A stretch of 64,000 bases of DNA from Chloroflexota bacterium (GTDB lineage: Bacteria; Chloroflexota; Dehalococcoidia; Tepidiformales; Tepidiformaceae). Under the pieces are notes generated by a model. It was not told where the DNA came from. It did no database searches and was given only the letters and a program-made list of their open reading frames with translations. This document shows positions 7,955 to 17,255 of the stretch, piece by piece; position 1 is the stretch's first letter, and each line of letters begins with the position of its first letter. The stretch lies in the NCBI GenBank assembly GCA_016234445.1, contig JACRBT010000002.1:124001-188000 (forward strand), read 5' to 3'. The position numbers were made by a program, and so were the translations under genes.

Positions 7955-9103
7955 ATGGCAGACGTTCATGGGACTTGTGACGCGCGGTTCAGCGCGATGC
8001 GCGACTTGCTTTCGGCGAACATCGATTCGGGCGCGGACGTGGGGGCTTCGGTCGCGGTCACGCTCGACGGCAAGCCGGTGGTCGACATCTGGGGCGGCTG
8101 GGCCGACACGGCCAAGACGAAGCCGTGGCAAGCCGACACCATCACCAACGTCTGGTCGACGACGAAGACGATGACCTCGATCGCGGCACTTGTGCTGGTC
8201 GACCGGGGCGAGCTGGACGTGTTCGCGCCGGTGGCGAAGTACTGGCCCGAATTCGCGGCCAACGGCAAGGCGGCGATCGAGGTGCGGCACCTGATGTCGC
8301 ACACGTCCGGGGTCTCGGCCTGGGCCCAACCGGTGGTCGTCGAGGACATCTACGACTGGGAAAAGTCGACCTCGATGCTGGCCCGGCAGGCGCCGTGGTG
8401 GGAGCCCGGGACCGCTTCGGGCTATCACGCCCTGAACCAGGGGCACCTTGTCGGCGAGGTCATTCGCCGGATCACCGGCCAGTCGCTGGGCACGTTCTTC
8501 GCGAAAGAGGTGGCCGGCCCACTCGGCGCCGACTTCCACATCGGGCTCGACCCGAAGGAGTTCCACCGTGTCTCCAACGTCGTCCCGCCGCCGCCGCTGC
8601 CGGTCGACTTCGCCGCCATGGACCCTGATAGCGTGGCGGTGAAGACCTTCACCGGGCCCGCGCCGGACGCGACGGTCGCCTGGACGGAGGCGTGGCGGCG
8701 GGCCGAGATCGGCGCCGCGAACGGCCACGGCAACGCCCGCTCGGTGGCGAGGATCCAGTCGGTGGTCGCCTGTGGGGGCGAAGTCGACGGCGTCCGCTTG
8801 CTTTCGCCGAAGACCTGCGAGCTCGTCCTCCAGGAGCAGGCGAACGGCGTGGACCTGGTGCTCGGCATCCCCGCCCGCTTCGGGATCGGGTATGGCCTGC
8901 CCCAGGCGGAGATGGTGCCCTACATCCCGGACGGCCGCGTGTGTTTCTGGGGCGGCTGGGGCGGCTCGATGATCGTCATCGACCAGGACAAGCGAATGAC
9001 CGTCGCGTACATGATGAACCGGATGGAAGCGGGGCTGGTGGGCGACTCCCGCGGCGCCGGGCTCATCGAGGCGGCGTACGCGGCCATCGGCGCGGCCAAG
9101 TAA
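7955..9103 (+). CDS. Beta-lactamase-fold serine hydrolase (esterase)
   Basis: This 382-residue protein has the SxxK active-site motif in [13 protein letters not shown], a tyrosine motif region SGYHALNQG, and WGGWGGS near the C-terminus, as in class C beta-lactamase-related esterases (EstB type) and D-amino-peptidases. No signal peptide is seen, so it is probably cytosolic and an esterase rather than a drug-resistance enzyme. GGGGAGGG lies just before the ATG, and a TAGGAT box at 7918 is a likely -10. The substrate is unknown. Confidence 0.82.
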   Translation: MADVHGTCDARFSAMRDLLSANIDSGADVGASVAVTLDGKPVVDIWGGWADTAKTKPWQADTITNVWSTTKTMTSIAALVLVDRGELDVFAPVAKYWPEFAANGKAAIEVRHLMSHTSGVSAWAQPVVVEDIYDWEKSTSMLARQAPWWEPGTASGYHALNQGHLVGEVIRRITGQSLGTFFAKEVAGPLGADFHIGLDPKEFHRVSNVVPPPPLPVDFAAMDPDSVAVKTFTGPAPDATVAWTEAWRRAEIGAANGHGNARSVARIQSVVACGGEVDGVRLLSPKTCELVLQEQANGVDLVLGIPARFGIGYGLPQAEMVPYIPDGRVCFWGGWGGSMIVIDQDKRMTVAYMMNRMEAGLVGDSRGAGLIEAAYAAIGAAK

Positions 9104-9121
9104 CGCGGCGGGAGCTATGCG

Positions 9122-10762
9122 TCAGCGGCTGGCCCTCCAGGGGTCCCAGCCGGAAGGGTCGGGGGCGAGCTTGCCCGGGTCGCTGAAGACCGCGCCGGCG
9201 CTGGCCTCGCGGAAGAGGTCGCGCCCCGTGATGGCACTGGCACAGTCGATTCCGCTTCTGATGACGCCCGTAATCCCGTGGCCCGACCGGGTGTTCGCCC
9301 CGGCGAGGTAGAGCCCGGGGATCTCCGTCGCGGCCTCCGGGCGATTCGGACCCATCTGGTCGAGGGCGATTTCGATGCCGTAGGACGTCCCGCCCGTCGA
9401 GAGCGTGTAGCGTTCGTGCGTGATCGGCGTCGACGCCTCTTTCCAGACGATGTGTTCGCGGATGCCGGGGAGCATGCGCTCGGCCGCGTCGATGAGGCGC
9501 TCGGTGAACTCTTCCTTGAGGCCGCGGTAGCCGCGGTTGCGGTGGTAGCGCTCGCCGTGGGCGGGGCCTTCATGCGTGGCCCAGAGTTCGGGCCTCGGCG
9601 GCACCAGCGCCATGATGTCGAGCACGGTGTGGCCTTTCGGCGCGATCCACGGCGACCCGCGGTCCTTCACCGAGCCCAGGGAGATGAAGATGAGGGGGTG
9701 CTCCGGCATCTCGCCCGCGAACGTTTGCTGGTAGGTGGCTTCGATGTCGGCGGAGTCCGAGCCCCAGAAGTTGGTCCTGGGGATCTGCTCGCTGAGGTCG
9801 ATGTCGAGCGCGAGGTAGACGACGAAGAAGGGGAGTGCCATGCGGTAGGCCTCGACGCGGGCGACCGTTGCCGGGGCGAAGTGCTCCTTTCCGACGAGTT
9901 CGAGCACGGTCCGCTTGAGGTCGGCATTCGAGATGACGACGGGCGCGCGGAGTGTTCTTCTTCCCCTGACAAGCTCCACGCCCGACACCCTGCCGCCGTC
10001 GACGGTGATGCGCTTCACCCGCGCACGGGTTCGCAGCTCGCCGCCGTTCGCGCGCAGCACCTGGAGCAGGCGCGCCGGGAGCACCTGGCCGCCGCCACGC
10101 GGGTAGTAGGCGCCATGGAGGTAGCCGTCGAGGAAGCCCGCGACGACGGCGACCGGCGTGCGCGAGGGGGGCGTGGCATACGACGGGCTCTGAGACATCA
10201 GGACCGCACGCGGCTCCGGACCGAGTTCGTAGGAGTCGAAGAGTTCCGTCACGGGGCGCATCCCCCACTCCAACAGCTGGGGGGCTTCGGCCGCGAGCTT
10301 GCGGGGGTCGGGCAGGCCCTCTGCGCCGCGAAGAGCGCGGGACTGCGTGGCGACGGCCTCGAGGGTGGTGACGCAGTCCCGGACGCTGGCGGCCTGGCCC
10401 GGGAACGCTTCGACCAGCCGCTGGCGGTAGCGGTCCCAGCCCTTCGGCATCCGGACGCAGACGCCGGGGAAGACGATGGTGTCGTAGCAGTCGGGGTCGA
10501 GCTCCAGGAACTCGACGCGCTCTTCGAGCCCAAGGCCATGGAGCATCGTGGGCATGACGCCGCCGGGCTCGCACTGGGCGATGTAGTGGGTGCCGACGTC
10601 GAATTCGAACTTGCGCTTGCGCCGGAAGACGCTCGCGTTGCCACCGGCGACATAATGCTGTTCGAGGACAAGGACGCGGCGGCCGAGGGCGGCCAGGTGC
10701 GCGGCGGCGCTGAGCCCGCCCAGCCCGGAACCGACGACGATGACGTCCCATTCGCGGTCCAT
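9122..10762 (-). CDS. FAD-dependent CrtI/retinol-saturase-like oxidoreductase
   Basis: The 546-residue protein starts DREWDVIVVGSGLGGLSA, an ADP-binding GxGxxG, followed by LEQHYVAGGNAS and DVGTHY. This is the pattern of phytoene desaturases and all-trans-retinol 13,14-reductases, which saturate or desaturate polyenes using FAD. A C-terminal LAGANTRSGHGITG closes the FAD site. ATG 10762 is chosen because homologues begin immediately before the Rossmann strand and a weak GATACA box sits 6 bases upstream; ATG 10810 would add 16 residues and run into the divergent gene. No other carotenoid genes are nearby, so a pigment role is not supported. Confidence 0.78.
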   Translation of the reverse strand: MDREWDVIVVGSGLGGLSAAAHLAALGRRVLVLEQHYVAGGNASVFRRKRKFEFDVGTHYIAQCEPGGVMPTMLHGLGLEERVEFLELDPDCYDTIVFPGVCVRMPKGWDRYRQRLVEAFPGQAASVRDCVTTLEAVATQSRALRGAEGLPDPRKLAAEAPQLLEWGMRPVTELFDSYELGPEPRAVLMSQSPSYATPPSRTPVAVVAGFLDGYLHGAYYPRGGGQVLPARLLQVLRANGGELRTRARVKRITVDGGRVSGVELVRGRRTLRAPVVISNADLKRTVLELVGKEHFAPATVARVEAYRMALPFFVVYLALDIDLSEQIPRTNFWGSDSADIEATYQQTFAGEMPEHPLIFISLGSVKDRGSPWIAPKGHTVLDIMALVPPRPELWATHEGPAHGERYHRNRGYRGLKEEFTERLIDAAERMLPGIREHIVWKEASTPITHERYTLSTGGTSYGIEIALDQMGPNRPEAATEIPGLYLAGANTRSGHGITGVIRSGIDCASAITGRDLFREASAGAVFSDPGKLAPDPSGWDPWRASR

Positions 10763-10795
10763 AAGGGCTGTATCAGCGTTCGGGACCGCTGAGGG

Positions 10796-10801
10796 TATGA
10801 T
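10796..10801 (+). promoter_or_regulatory. -10 box for the LLM oxidoreductase gene
   Basis: TATGAT lies 31 bases before the ATG at 10832, within the short divergent spacer shared with the FAD-enzyme gene. GGTGGAGGG (10818-10826) is the ribosome site. No clear -35 is visible. Confidence 0.5.
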
Positions 10802-10831
10802 TTGGCGCATGATCGGGGGTGGAGGGCATCG

Positions 10832-11905
10832 ATGGAACGCATGAACGAACTCGGCTTCTACACGCTGGCAGGGGCGCCTCGCTCGCCGCGTGACCTCATC
10901 GCGGAGGTCCAGCAGGGCGAGGCGATGGGGCTCGGCTCGGCGTTCATCTCGGAGCGCTTCAACATCAAGGAGGCCGCGACCCTATCGGGGGCAGCCGGGG
11001 CCGTTTCGACCGAGATCGGCATTGCCACGGCAGCGACGAATCACAACACCCGGCACCCGATGGTCACCGCCGCCTACGCGATGACCATGCACCGCCTCAC
11101 CGGCGGGCGGTTTTCGCTGGGCCTCGGCCGCGGGATCGGCCCGATGTTCGACCGCTTCGGCTTGCCCCGGATCACGACCGCCCAGCTGGAAGACTTCGTC
11201 GGGCTGATGCGGCGAGTTTGGCGTGGCGAGGTGGTCATGGGGCACGACGGTCCCGCCGGGAAGTTCCCGCTGTTGGCGATGCCAGGCTACGACGAGCACA
11301 TCCCGATGACGTTCACCGCGTTCGGGCCGAACTCGCTCGCACTCGGTGGGCGCGTGTTCGACGCCGTGGTGCTGCACACCTTCTTCACGGACGAGACGAC
11401 CGACCGCTGCGTGCGCGCCGTGAAAAAGGCAGCCGCGGAGGCGGGCCGCGATCCCGCAACGGTGAGGGTCTGGTCGTGCTTCGCGACGATCGGCGACCAC
11501 CTCCCGGCGGATGTGCGGCTGAAAAAGACGGTCGGGCGGATGGCCACCTACCTGCAGGCGTACGGCGACCTCCTGGTCTCGACGAACAACTGGGACCCGG
11601 CCGTGCTCGCGCGTTTCCGGGCGGACCCGTTCGTCGCCGGGTTCCGGGGCGCGCTCGACACGACCGCCACCACCGCGGAGTTGGAGCACGTCGCCACCCT
11701 CATCCCGGAGGAATGGCTGGCGCCCGCGGCTGGCGGGAGCCCGGAGCGCTGCGTTGCGAAGATCCAGGGCCAGTTCGACCTGGGCTGCGACGGCGTCATC
11801 CTGCACGGGGCGAGCCCGGCCGAACTCGCGCCGATCGTCGAAGCCTACCGGAACCAACGGCCGGCGGGGCGGTTCGACCACCTGGCGGCGAACCCGGCGG
11901 GGTAG
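10832..11905 (+). CDS. LLM-class (F420-type) oxidoreductase
   Basis: The 357-residue TIM-barrel protein resembles bacterial-luciferase-like monooxygenases and F420-dependent reductases: an early ELGFYTLAG strand, TNHNTRHP, GRFSLGLGRG and SPERCVAKI near the C-terminus. It looks most like the TIGR03857-type subgroup thought to use coenzyme F420. The start is set at ATG 10832 by the good ribosome site 5 bases upstream. It is divergent from the FAD enzyme. Cofactor choice (F420 or FMN) and substrate cannot be settled from the sequence. Confidence 0.78.
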   Translation: MERMNELGFYTLAGAPRSPRDLIAEVQQGEAMGLGSAFISERFNIKEAATLSGAAGAVSTEIGIATAATNHNTRHPMVTAAYAMTMHRLTGGRFSLGLGRGIGPMFDRFGLPRITTAQLEDFVGLMRRVWRGEVVMGHDGPAGKFPLLAMPGYDEHIPMTFTAFGPNSLALGGRVFDAVVLHTFFTDETTDRCVRAVKKAAAEAGRDPATVRVWSCFATIGDHLPADVRLKKTVGRMATYLQAYGDLLVSTNNWDPAVLARFRADPFVAGFRGALDTTATTAELEHVATLIPEEWLAPAAGGSPERCVAKIQGQFDLGCDGVILHGASPAELAPIVEAYRNQRPAGRFDHLAANPAG

Positions 11906-11918
11906 CGAGCCGGCGGGA

Positions 11919-12689
11919 CTACTTCCAGAGGCCGATGGTCTGGCCGCCGTCGAGCACGAGGGCGTGCCCGACGCAGAAAGAGGCGGCATCGGAAGCGAGC
12001 CAGAGGGTGGCTTCGGCGACCTCTTCCATCGTGGCGATGCGGCCGAGGGGGATGGTCCCCGCCAGGCGTTCGCCGGCCGCCGGGGCCTGGGTGACCAGCG
12101 AGTCGACGCTTTCGATCATCGTGAAGGCGGGGCAGACGGCGTTAATCCGGATCCCGGCGGGCGCGTACTGGAGCGCCGCCGACTTCGTGAGCCCGATGAC
12201 GCCGAACTTGGTGGTCGCGTAGAGCGGGGCATCGGCCCAGCCCGCCACGCCCGCCGTCGACGCCATGTTGACGATGGAGCCGCCGCCCTGCGCCAGCATC
12301 GCCGGGAGCTCGTGCTTCATGCAGAGCCAGGTGCCCTTGAGATTCGTCCCGACGATGGCGTCCCAGTACTCGGCCGGCACCGCGTGGACCGGACCTTCGG
12401 CGCCGAAGATGCCCGCGTTGTTGACGGCGATGTCGAGGCGTCCGTAGGTGCGGAGCGCGGTCTCGATCAGGCTCTGGACCTGCGGCTCGGATGACACATC
12501 GGTCGCGACGGAGATGGCCCGGCCGCCCGCGTCGCGTATGAGCCGCGCGGTCTCTTCGGTCTCGGCCTCCCGGCGGGCGGTGACCACGACGGCGGCGCCT
12601 TCGCGGGCGAACGCGAATGCGGTGGCCTTCCCGATCCCGGAGCTGGCGCCGGTGATCAGGGCCACCTTGCCGTCGAGCCGTCCGGCCAT
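11919..12689 (-). CDS. Short-chain dehydrogenase/reductase
   Basis: A classical 256-residue SDR: TGASSGIG (NAD(P) site), VNNAG, and the catalytic Ser-Tyr-Lys set in MASTAGVAGWADAPLYATTK, ending with LVLDGGQTIG. The length is typical. It is probably a ketoreductase or alcohol dehydrogenase. It converges with the LLM gene with 13 bases between. The specific substrate is unknown. Confidence 0.85.
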   Translation of the reverse strand: MAGRLDGKVALITGASSGIGKATAFAFAREGAAVVVTARREAETEETARLIRDAGGRAISVATDVSSEPQVQSLIETALRTYGRLDIAVNNAGIFGAEGPVHAVPAEYWDAIVGTNLKGTWLCMKHELPAMLAQGGGSIVNMASTAGVAGWADAPLYATTKFGVIGLTKSAALQYAPAGIRINAVCPAFTMIESVDSLVTQAPAAGERLAGTIPLGRIATMEEVAEATLWLASDAASFCVGHALVLDGGQTIGLWK

Positions 12690-12801
12690 CGCGGATTCTC
12701 CCCCTCACGGCCGTCGCGCCGCGGGCATGTTCGAGAGCGGACCTTAGCGGCGCCCGCGCCCGGTGGGTATGACCGGGCGCATGGTGACCCGCCTGGTGCG
12801 G

Positions 12802-13779
12802 TCAGCCCTTGAATAGCCACCCCGCATCTTCGAACCCCGGCTCCGCGGTGGGCGAGAGGAGATTCACCGCTTCGGTGCGACGAATGGTGTAGTGCAGGTG
12901 CGGCGCCTCGCTGTAGCCGCTGTCGCCAGTGGCCCCGATCCGCTCACCGCGCCGGAGCTCCCAGCGGGCGATGGCTGTTGCCACCCGGAACTCGCGAAGT
13001 GGTGCGAAGAGCGTGGCGAAGTCGGACCCTGGCCCGAATCCGGCGAGGAACGCGCCCACGGGGACGGACGCCAGGGTTCGCCCGAGGTCGAGGTGAGCGT
13101 ATTGCGTGACGAAGCGGCTGTTCTCGACGCGCACGAACACCCCCTGGCCGCCGCCCGGGCCGGGGAAGGGGACAATCGGGGCTCGGGGCCTGTCCGGGTC
13201 GCCGAGGTAGGGCTCGCGGCTGACCCGGTAGACATCGAACGGGTTCGACATCGTGTTCACGAGCAACGTCGCCGTTCCGTCCATCGTTGCGACGACCTCC
13301 GTGCCGGCGGGGAGGTACCAGTCGACGGCCGGCTGCCCCTCGTACTCCACGTGCACTCGCGCGTTCCAGCCGCAGCGGTTCGCGCGAACGGGGTCGTCCG
13401 AGGGCTGGTCGTCGCGGCTGTAGCTCATCGCCGTAGGCCCTTCCCCCCAACGGATGACCCGTTCCCCGACCCGGCCTGCAACGAGGCCGGTCCTCACCGC
13501 GGGGTCCAGGGGGAAGCCGCGCGGCTCGCTGTTCGCCCGGGCGTCAGGGGTGTCAGTCGTGGTTGCTGCCGGCTGAGGTGGGCTGGTGGGGGTCCGGGTT
13601 GGTGTGGCCGACGGACCTTCGGTGATCGTGGGCCCAGGCGGTGTGGCGCCGGAGGTGGTGGGGCGCGCCGTCGGTGTGGGACCAACTGTCCGTCCCCCGC
13701 AGGCCGCGATCCCGAGGGCGGGGAGGGCTAGCAGGAGCTGCCGCCGTGACCGGCGAAGAACCCAGGGGTTCGCCTTCAC
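12802..13779 (-). CDS. Lipoprotein with degenerate M23 (LytM-like) peptidase domain
   Basis: The 325-residue protein starts at GTG with a basic n-region, a hydrophobic core and a lipobox LGIAAC (Cys27), so it is a lipoprotein. A Ser/Thr/Pro-rich spacer (30-80) follows. The C-terminal domain keeps PAVDWYLPAGT (D153), YAHLD (H229) and APHLHYTI (H294, H296) of M23 endopeptidases, but the first zinc histidine is Gln149. It may therefore bind murein without cutting it, like divisome or amidase activators. The family call is good; inactivity is inferred. Confidence 0.75.
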   Translation of the reverse strand: MKANPWVLRRSRRQLLLALPALGIAACGGRTVGPTPTARPTTSGATPPGPTITEGPSATPTRTPTSPPQPAATTTDTPDARANSEPRGFPLDPAVRTGLVAGRVGERVIRWGEGPTAMSYSRDDQPSDDPVRANRCGWNARVHVEYEGQPAVDWYLPAGTEVVATMDGTATLLVNTMSNPFDVYRVSREPYLGDPDRPRAPIVPFPGPGGGQGVFVRVENSRFVTQYAHLDLGRTLASVPVGAFLAGFGPGSDFATLFAPLREFRVATAIARWELRRGERIGATGDSGYSEAPHLHYTIRRTEAVNLLSPTAEPGFEDAGWLFKG

Positions 13780-13897
13780 GCCTGCAGCTTAGCAGGGTGG
13801 CGAGGGACGGCGGCACGTGCCCTGCTTATGTGGCCTCGGCCAAGCTTATGGCGCGTCGCAACCGTAATCCCGTCAAGAGAATACCCCCGGTTAACGG

Positions 13898-13951
13898 GAG
13901 AGCGCGGTTCTTTCTTCCTGCGCTTGGTGAGGAAGAAAGAACCGCGCTCTC
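13898..13951. repeat. Long perfect inverted repeat (21-base arms)
   Basis: Bases 13898-13918 are the exact reverse complement of 13931-13951, around a 12-base loop. The arms contain a CTTTCTTCC run but no flanking T tract. It lies downstream of the VWA gene and could stop its leftward transcript or stabilise the 3' end. No coding gene is seen in the 13780-14022 spacer. Confidence 0.8.
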
Positions 13952-14022
13952 TCTGAACTCCGGCTGGTGAGCGACGGCCTCGGCCCCAGCCGCCGCCCAG
14001 GCAATTGGTCCCCGGCGAGGCG

Positions 14023-16173
14023 CTAGTCCTTCAGGCCGGAGTGGATCTGGAGGTTGCCACCGTCCAGCAGATGGCGATGGACATCGGCGGCACCTTCGGC
14101 GCACTGGTTGTCGTTGTCGGCAAAGTCACCGGCTGGCGCCCCGCCGATCCAGGAGTCGTACAGCACGGCGTTAGCCGCGTCCCGGAGCTGATACCGAATG
14201 GCGTCGTTACCCCTGCCCGGCTCGCCGAAGTCCGCGAACCACACCTCCAGGGTGTAGCCAGCGACCCCGTTGAAGCTCCCGGTCGCCACGAACCGTCCGG
14301 AGTTGGCATTCGCCGGCGGAGGGTTCGAGGCAGGGCCGCAGACGTTCCCAAACTGGAGCACGCTGAACGAGTCGGACTTGAAGTGGCCCTTGTCGTAGGC
14401 TGTGCCCTTGACGTTGTGGAAGAGCACGTTCCAGTTCCCGACGATGCTGAAGTCGGCAAGGTAGCCGACATTGCCGCCCCAGCTAATCAGGTCCGAGTTC
14501 TTGCCGTTCCCGTTGTCGATCTGGCCGCCGCCGGTGAGGAAGCCCTCCGGCACGCGGATCGTTTTGACCTCGGAGATCACCTGCCCGCTTGCGTCGGTCA
14601 GGATTTCGCCATTCACACGGGCGATATCACGGCAAACGTAGGTTCCGCCCGGGGCGTCGGCCGCGACCGAGATCGTTTCCGTGAACACGGCTTGAGAGCC
14701 GCTGGGAACGACCTGGGAGGCGGGGTCGAAGGTGGTCGTGATCGGTGCCGTACAGGTGCTTTCCATCGTCACGGTGACCGGCACCACGGCCAGGCCGGCG
14801 AGGATGGCCTCGCCGATATCCTCACCTGACGCACCCGTGTCCTGGACGCTCCCGCCGGTCAGCGCCGCAAGGCTGTTCACACAGGCGATGGAGGCACTGT
14901 CCGGGACCAGTCCAATAACAACGATGCCGGCGGCGTTGAGCGCGGCGGCTGTCGCGGCGGCGCTGGCAGTGCCTGCGTCGCCCGGCCAACCACCGGCGTC
15001 GCCGGTGATGTGGCACTCGTCATCGGTAGCCAGGAGGACGATCCGTTGTGAACCAGGACGCCAGGTCGGCTGGAGGCCGGCGGCGGTGTCCTCCGGATCG
15101 GTGGAATCCAGGTCCCCGTTGCTGTCGATCGGAGCGTGCGCGGTGGCGATGTAGTGCAGGGCCTCGAGGTAGCCCTCGGGCAGGTCGGCGCCGCCCCCGA
15201 CCGTCAGGCTGGCTGGCGTGATCCCGGCGCCGCCCACGGTGACGTCAGTGTGTCGCCGGTACAGCCAGTCCCCCGCATCCCCCCAGGTCGACTGCGCGAA
15301 GTCCCGGAACCCCAGCGTGCAGGTGGCGTAGTCGACGCCGGACGCGTCCAGGGCCGCGACCAGTCCGGGCAGGATGGCGGCGAGCGCCGCGATATCGTCG
15401 CCCATGCTTCCCGTTTCGTCCTGCAACAAGCAGAGGTCGAAGACGGGGGGCAGGCTCATCGTGGATACGATCTTCCGGATGTCCACGCTGCCGCCGGGGA
15501 AGATTACCTCATTGACTTCGCGTGGCTGGATGTCGGTGGTGGCGCAAACGGCGTCGATCTCGGCGTCGTCGTCGCTGATCTCCGCGCCAGGGCCGCCGTT
15601 GACCACCGCGATGTACCGGTAGTCGGCCGGGAACGCCCAAAGCGAGACAAAGTCGTCCGAGACCCAACCGGCATCGAACCCGCCGTCGTAGATGACACGG
15701 ATGTTGCCCTGGGTCCATGGACCGGCAGCGGTCGGGCCGCCGTAAACGGTGGCCTCAAGTGCCTCTTCGGGTATGGGCCCGTGGTCGATCGACGGGAAGA
15801 GCAGCACGTTTCTGCGGGCACTGCCCAGGTCAAAGACCAGCGGTGAACCTCCGAGGCCCACATCGTGGACCCAGCGGTGGTCGGGCGTGTTTCCCTGCGT
15901 CGTTACCGTCGCATCGATGGCGTAGGCGTAGGGGTCGGGGTCCGTGTTGATCTGGTGGCCAGCACCCTCGGCGCCGCCAAGGAGCGTGCCGCAAGCGCTC
16001 CACGCCTGGACAGTGCCGGCGACGTGCAGGTGCCCGTCGGGGTCGTTCGCGAAGTCATGGGCACTGGTGTTCGTCAGACTGGAGATTGGGGCTGAGATCA
16101 GGACGCCGAACATCACTGCGAGCGTGGTGCCGAGCCTGACCCATCGGGCCGGTCGCTTCTTGGTTCTCGACAT
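14023..16173 (-). CDS. Secreted von Willebrand factor A domain protein
   Basis: The 716-residue protein has a signal peptide (SRTKKRPARWVRLG, then a hydrophobic core, cleavage near residue 37). An unassigned beta-rich N-terminal region comes next. A VWA domain follows, with LLQDETGSMGDD as its MIDAS start (D252) and a LLATDDECH strand. A C-terminal domain begins FLTGGGQID and resembles the repeat found in secreted actinobacterial 'post-COAP' proteins. ATG 16173 is chosen because GGAGG lies 5 bases upstream. VWA domains bind metal-dependent protein ligands; here the partner is unknown. There is no sortase motif or C-terminal anchor, so release outside the cell is likely. Confidence 0.75.
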   Translation of the reverse strand: MSRTKKRPARWVRLGTTLAVMFGVLISAPISSLTNTSAHDFANDPDGHLHVAGTVQAWSACGTLLGGAEGAGHQINTDPDPYAYAIDATVTTQGNTPDHRWVHDVGLGGSPLVFDLGSARRNVLLFPSIDHGPIPEEALEATVYGGPTAAGPWTQGNIRVIYDGGFDAGWVSDDFVSLWAFPADYRYIAVVNGGPGAEISDDDAEIDAVCATTDIQPREVNEVIFPGGSVDIRKIVSTMSLPPVFDLCLLQDETGSMGDDIAALAAILPGLVAALDASGVDYATCTLGFRDFAQSTWGDAGDWLYRRHTDVTVGGAGITPASLTVGGGADLPEGYLEALHYIATAHAPIDSNGDLDSTDPEDTAAGLQPTWRPGSQRIVLLATDDECHITGDAGGWPGDAGTASAAATAAALNAAGIVVIGLVPDSASIACVNSLAALTGGSVQDTGASGEDIGEAILAGLAVVPVTVTMESTCTAPITTTFDPASQVVPSGSQAVFTETISVAADAPGGTYVCRDIARVNGEILTDASGQVISEVKTIRVPEGFLTGGGQIDNGNGKNSDLISWGGNVGYLADFSIVGNWNVLFHNVKGTAYDKGHFKSDSFSVLQFGNVCGPASNPPPANANSGRFVATGSFNGVAGYTLEVWFADFGEPGRGNDAIRYQLRDAANAVLYDSWIGGAPAGDFADNDNQCAEGAADVHRHLLDGGNLQIHSGLKD

Positions 16174-16582
16174 GAAAGCCTCCATAGAGAGCCGCTCTGC
16201 GCGGGCCGTCGTTCGCGTGGCTTCCCGGGCCAACTGGCGGTCCGCCTCGGTGGGGAGTGATCAGGGGGTTCGCCTCCGTTTCCAGCGAGCAAGCGCGCCT
16301 GCCACGGGAATCGCCCCGGCAGTGGCCCACCATGGACCAGGAACCGGAGCGAACGAACGGTGGGGCGCATGGAAGATTCGGAGGCCGCCTGCGGCATCAC
16401 CAGGTGACGCTTGCTCCGAGGGATTCGCTCAATCACGATCCCTGCGGTGACCTGGCTGCTGCTGCGGTCAAAGCTGTTCTGGCCGGAACATCTCGATCAG
16501 TAGGCCGGTGGCCGCGGCAGGAAAGATATGCTTTCTTCCGCATCGGTTCGTAAAATCTCCGCCACCGCTTCCGGGAGCCTCC
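16174..16582. other. Divergent 409-base spacer, no gene seen
   Basis: This lies between the leftward VWA gene and the rightward acetyltransferase. It holds TAAAAT (16551-16556), a good -10 for the acetyltransferase, and a small inverted repeat GAAAG-atatg-CTTTC (16521-16535). I could not support a coding frame in it on either strand. Confidence 0.5.
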
Positions 16583-17182
16583 ATGCCGGGTGACTTCCCG
16601 CGGGCCCCTGCACCGTGGGGCCCTGAGACCACGCATGCCGACGCCGTGGCGACGACGATCGAATGTCCGCGGCTCGAACTCGTCTTGCTCTCCCCTGAGT
16701 TCCTGGCGGCGCTGCTCGAAGGGCGGCGGGACGAAGCGCAGGCCCTGGTGCCGTTCGTCCTGCCGGAGTCGTGGCCGGAGGAACATGAGGCGCACTTCCG
16801 GATGCGGCTGAAGCAGATGCAGGACGACCCGGCGACGGCGGGCTGGCTTGTCCGGGCGATGGTGCTGAAGGGCTCGCGGCAGGCGGTGGGGCGGATCGGC
16901 TTCCACGGGCCGCCGGGAGTCAACTGCCGGCAGGACCCCGCGGCGGTTGAGATTGGCTACGACGTGGATGCCGGGAGCCGTCGGAGGGGATACGCCGCCG
17001 AGGCTGCCGGGGCGCTGGTCTCGTGGGCGCTCGCGCAGCCCGGGATCAGCCGCGTCCTGGCATCGATCAGCCCGACGAACGAGCCATCGCTGGGACTCGT
17101 CCGGAAGCTCGGCTTCGTGGAGGTGGGCACGGGCTGGGACGACGAGGACGGGGAGCAGGTGGTGTTCGAACGGCGGGTGTAG
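16583..17182 (+). CDS. GNAT-family N-acetyltransferase
   Basis: The 199-residue protein has a RimJ/RimL-like GNAT layout: ECPRLELVLLSPEFL at the start, AVEIGYDVDAGSRRRGYAAEAAG as the acetyl-CoA-binding motif (R/Q-x-x-G-x-G/A form), and NEPSLGLVRKLGF at the C-terminal strand. GGGAG sits 5 bases before the ATG; an upstream frame to 16508 would add residues with no ribosome site. It probably acetylates a protein N-terminus or small amine. The target is unknown. Confidence 0.8.
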   Translation: MPGDFPRAPAPWGPETTHADAVATTIECPRLELVLLSPEFLAALLEGRRDEAQALVPFVLPESWPEEHEAHFRMRLKQMQDDPATAGWLVRAMVLKGSRQAVGRIGFHGPPGVNCRQDPAAVEIGYDVDAGSRRRGYAAEAAGALVSWALAQPGISRVLASISPTNEPSLGLVRKLGFVEVGTGWDDEDGEQVVFERRV

Positions 17183-17209
17183 GGGTGCGCTCCGGACGGG
17201 ATCCAGCTG

Positions 17210-17220
17210 GTTGCTTTCAA
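17210..17220 (+). repeat. 11-base direct repeat, distal copy
   Basis: GTTGCTTTCAA recurs at 20610-20620, on the other side of the 1099-residue gene. It could mark an insertion boundary, but a match of this length may be chance. Confidence 0.35.
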
Positions 17221-17255
17221 CCTTGCTTCTCAGGATCGTTGCCACCGGTGAATCG

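Noticed and set aside
12802-13779. Calling the lipoprotein an active murein endopeptidase
   Set aside because: The first zinc histidine is missing, so only the fold is claimed.
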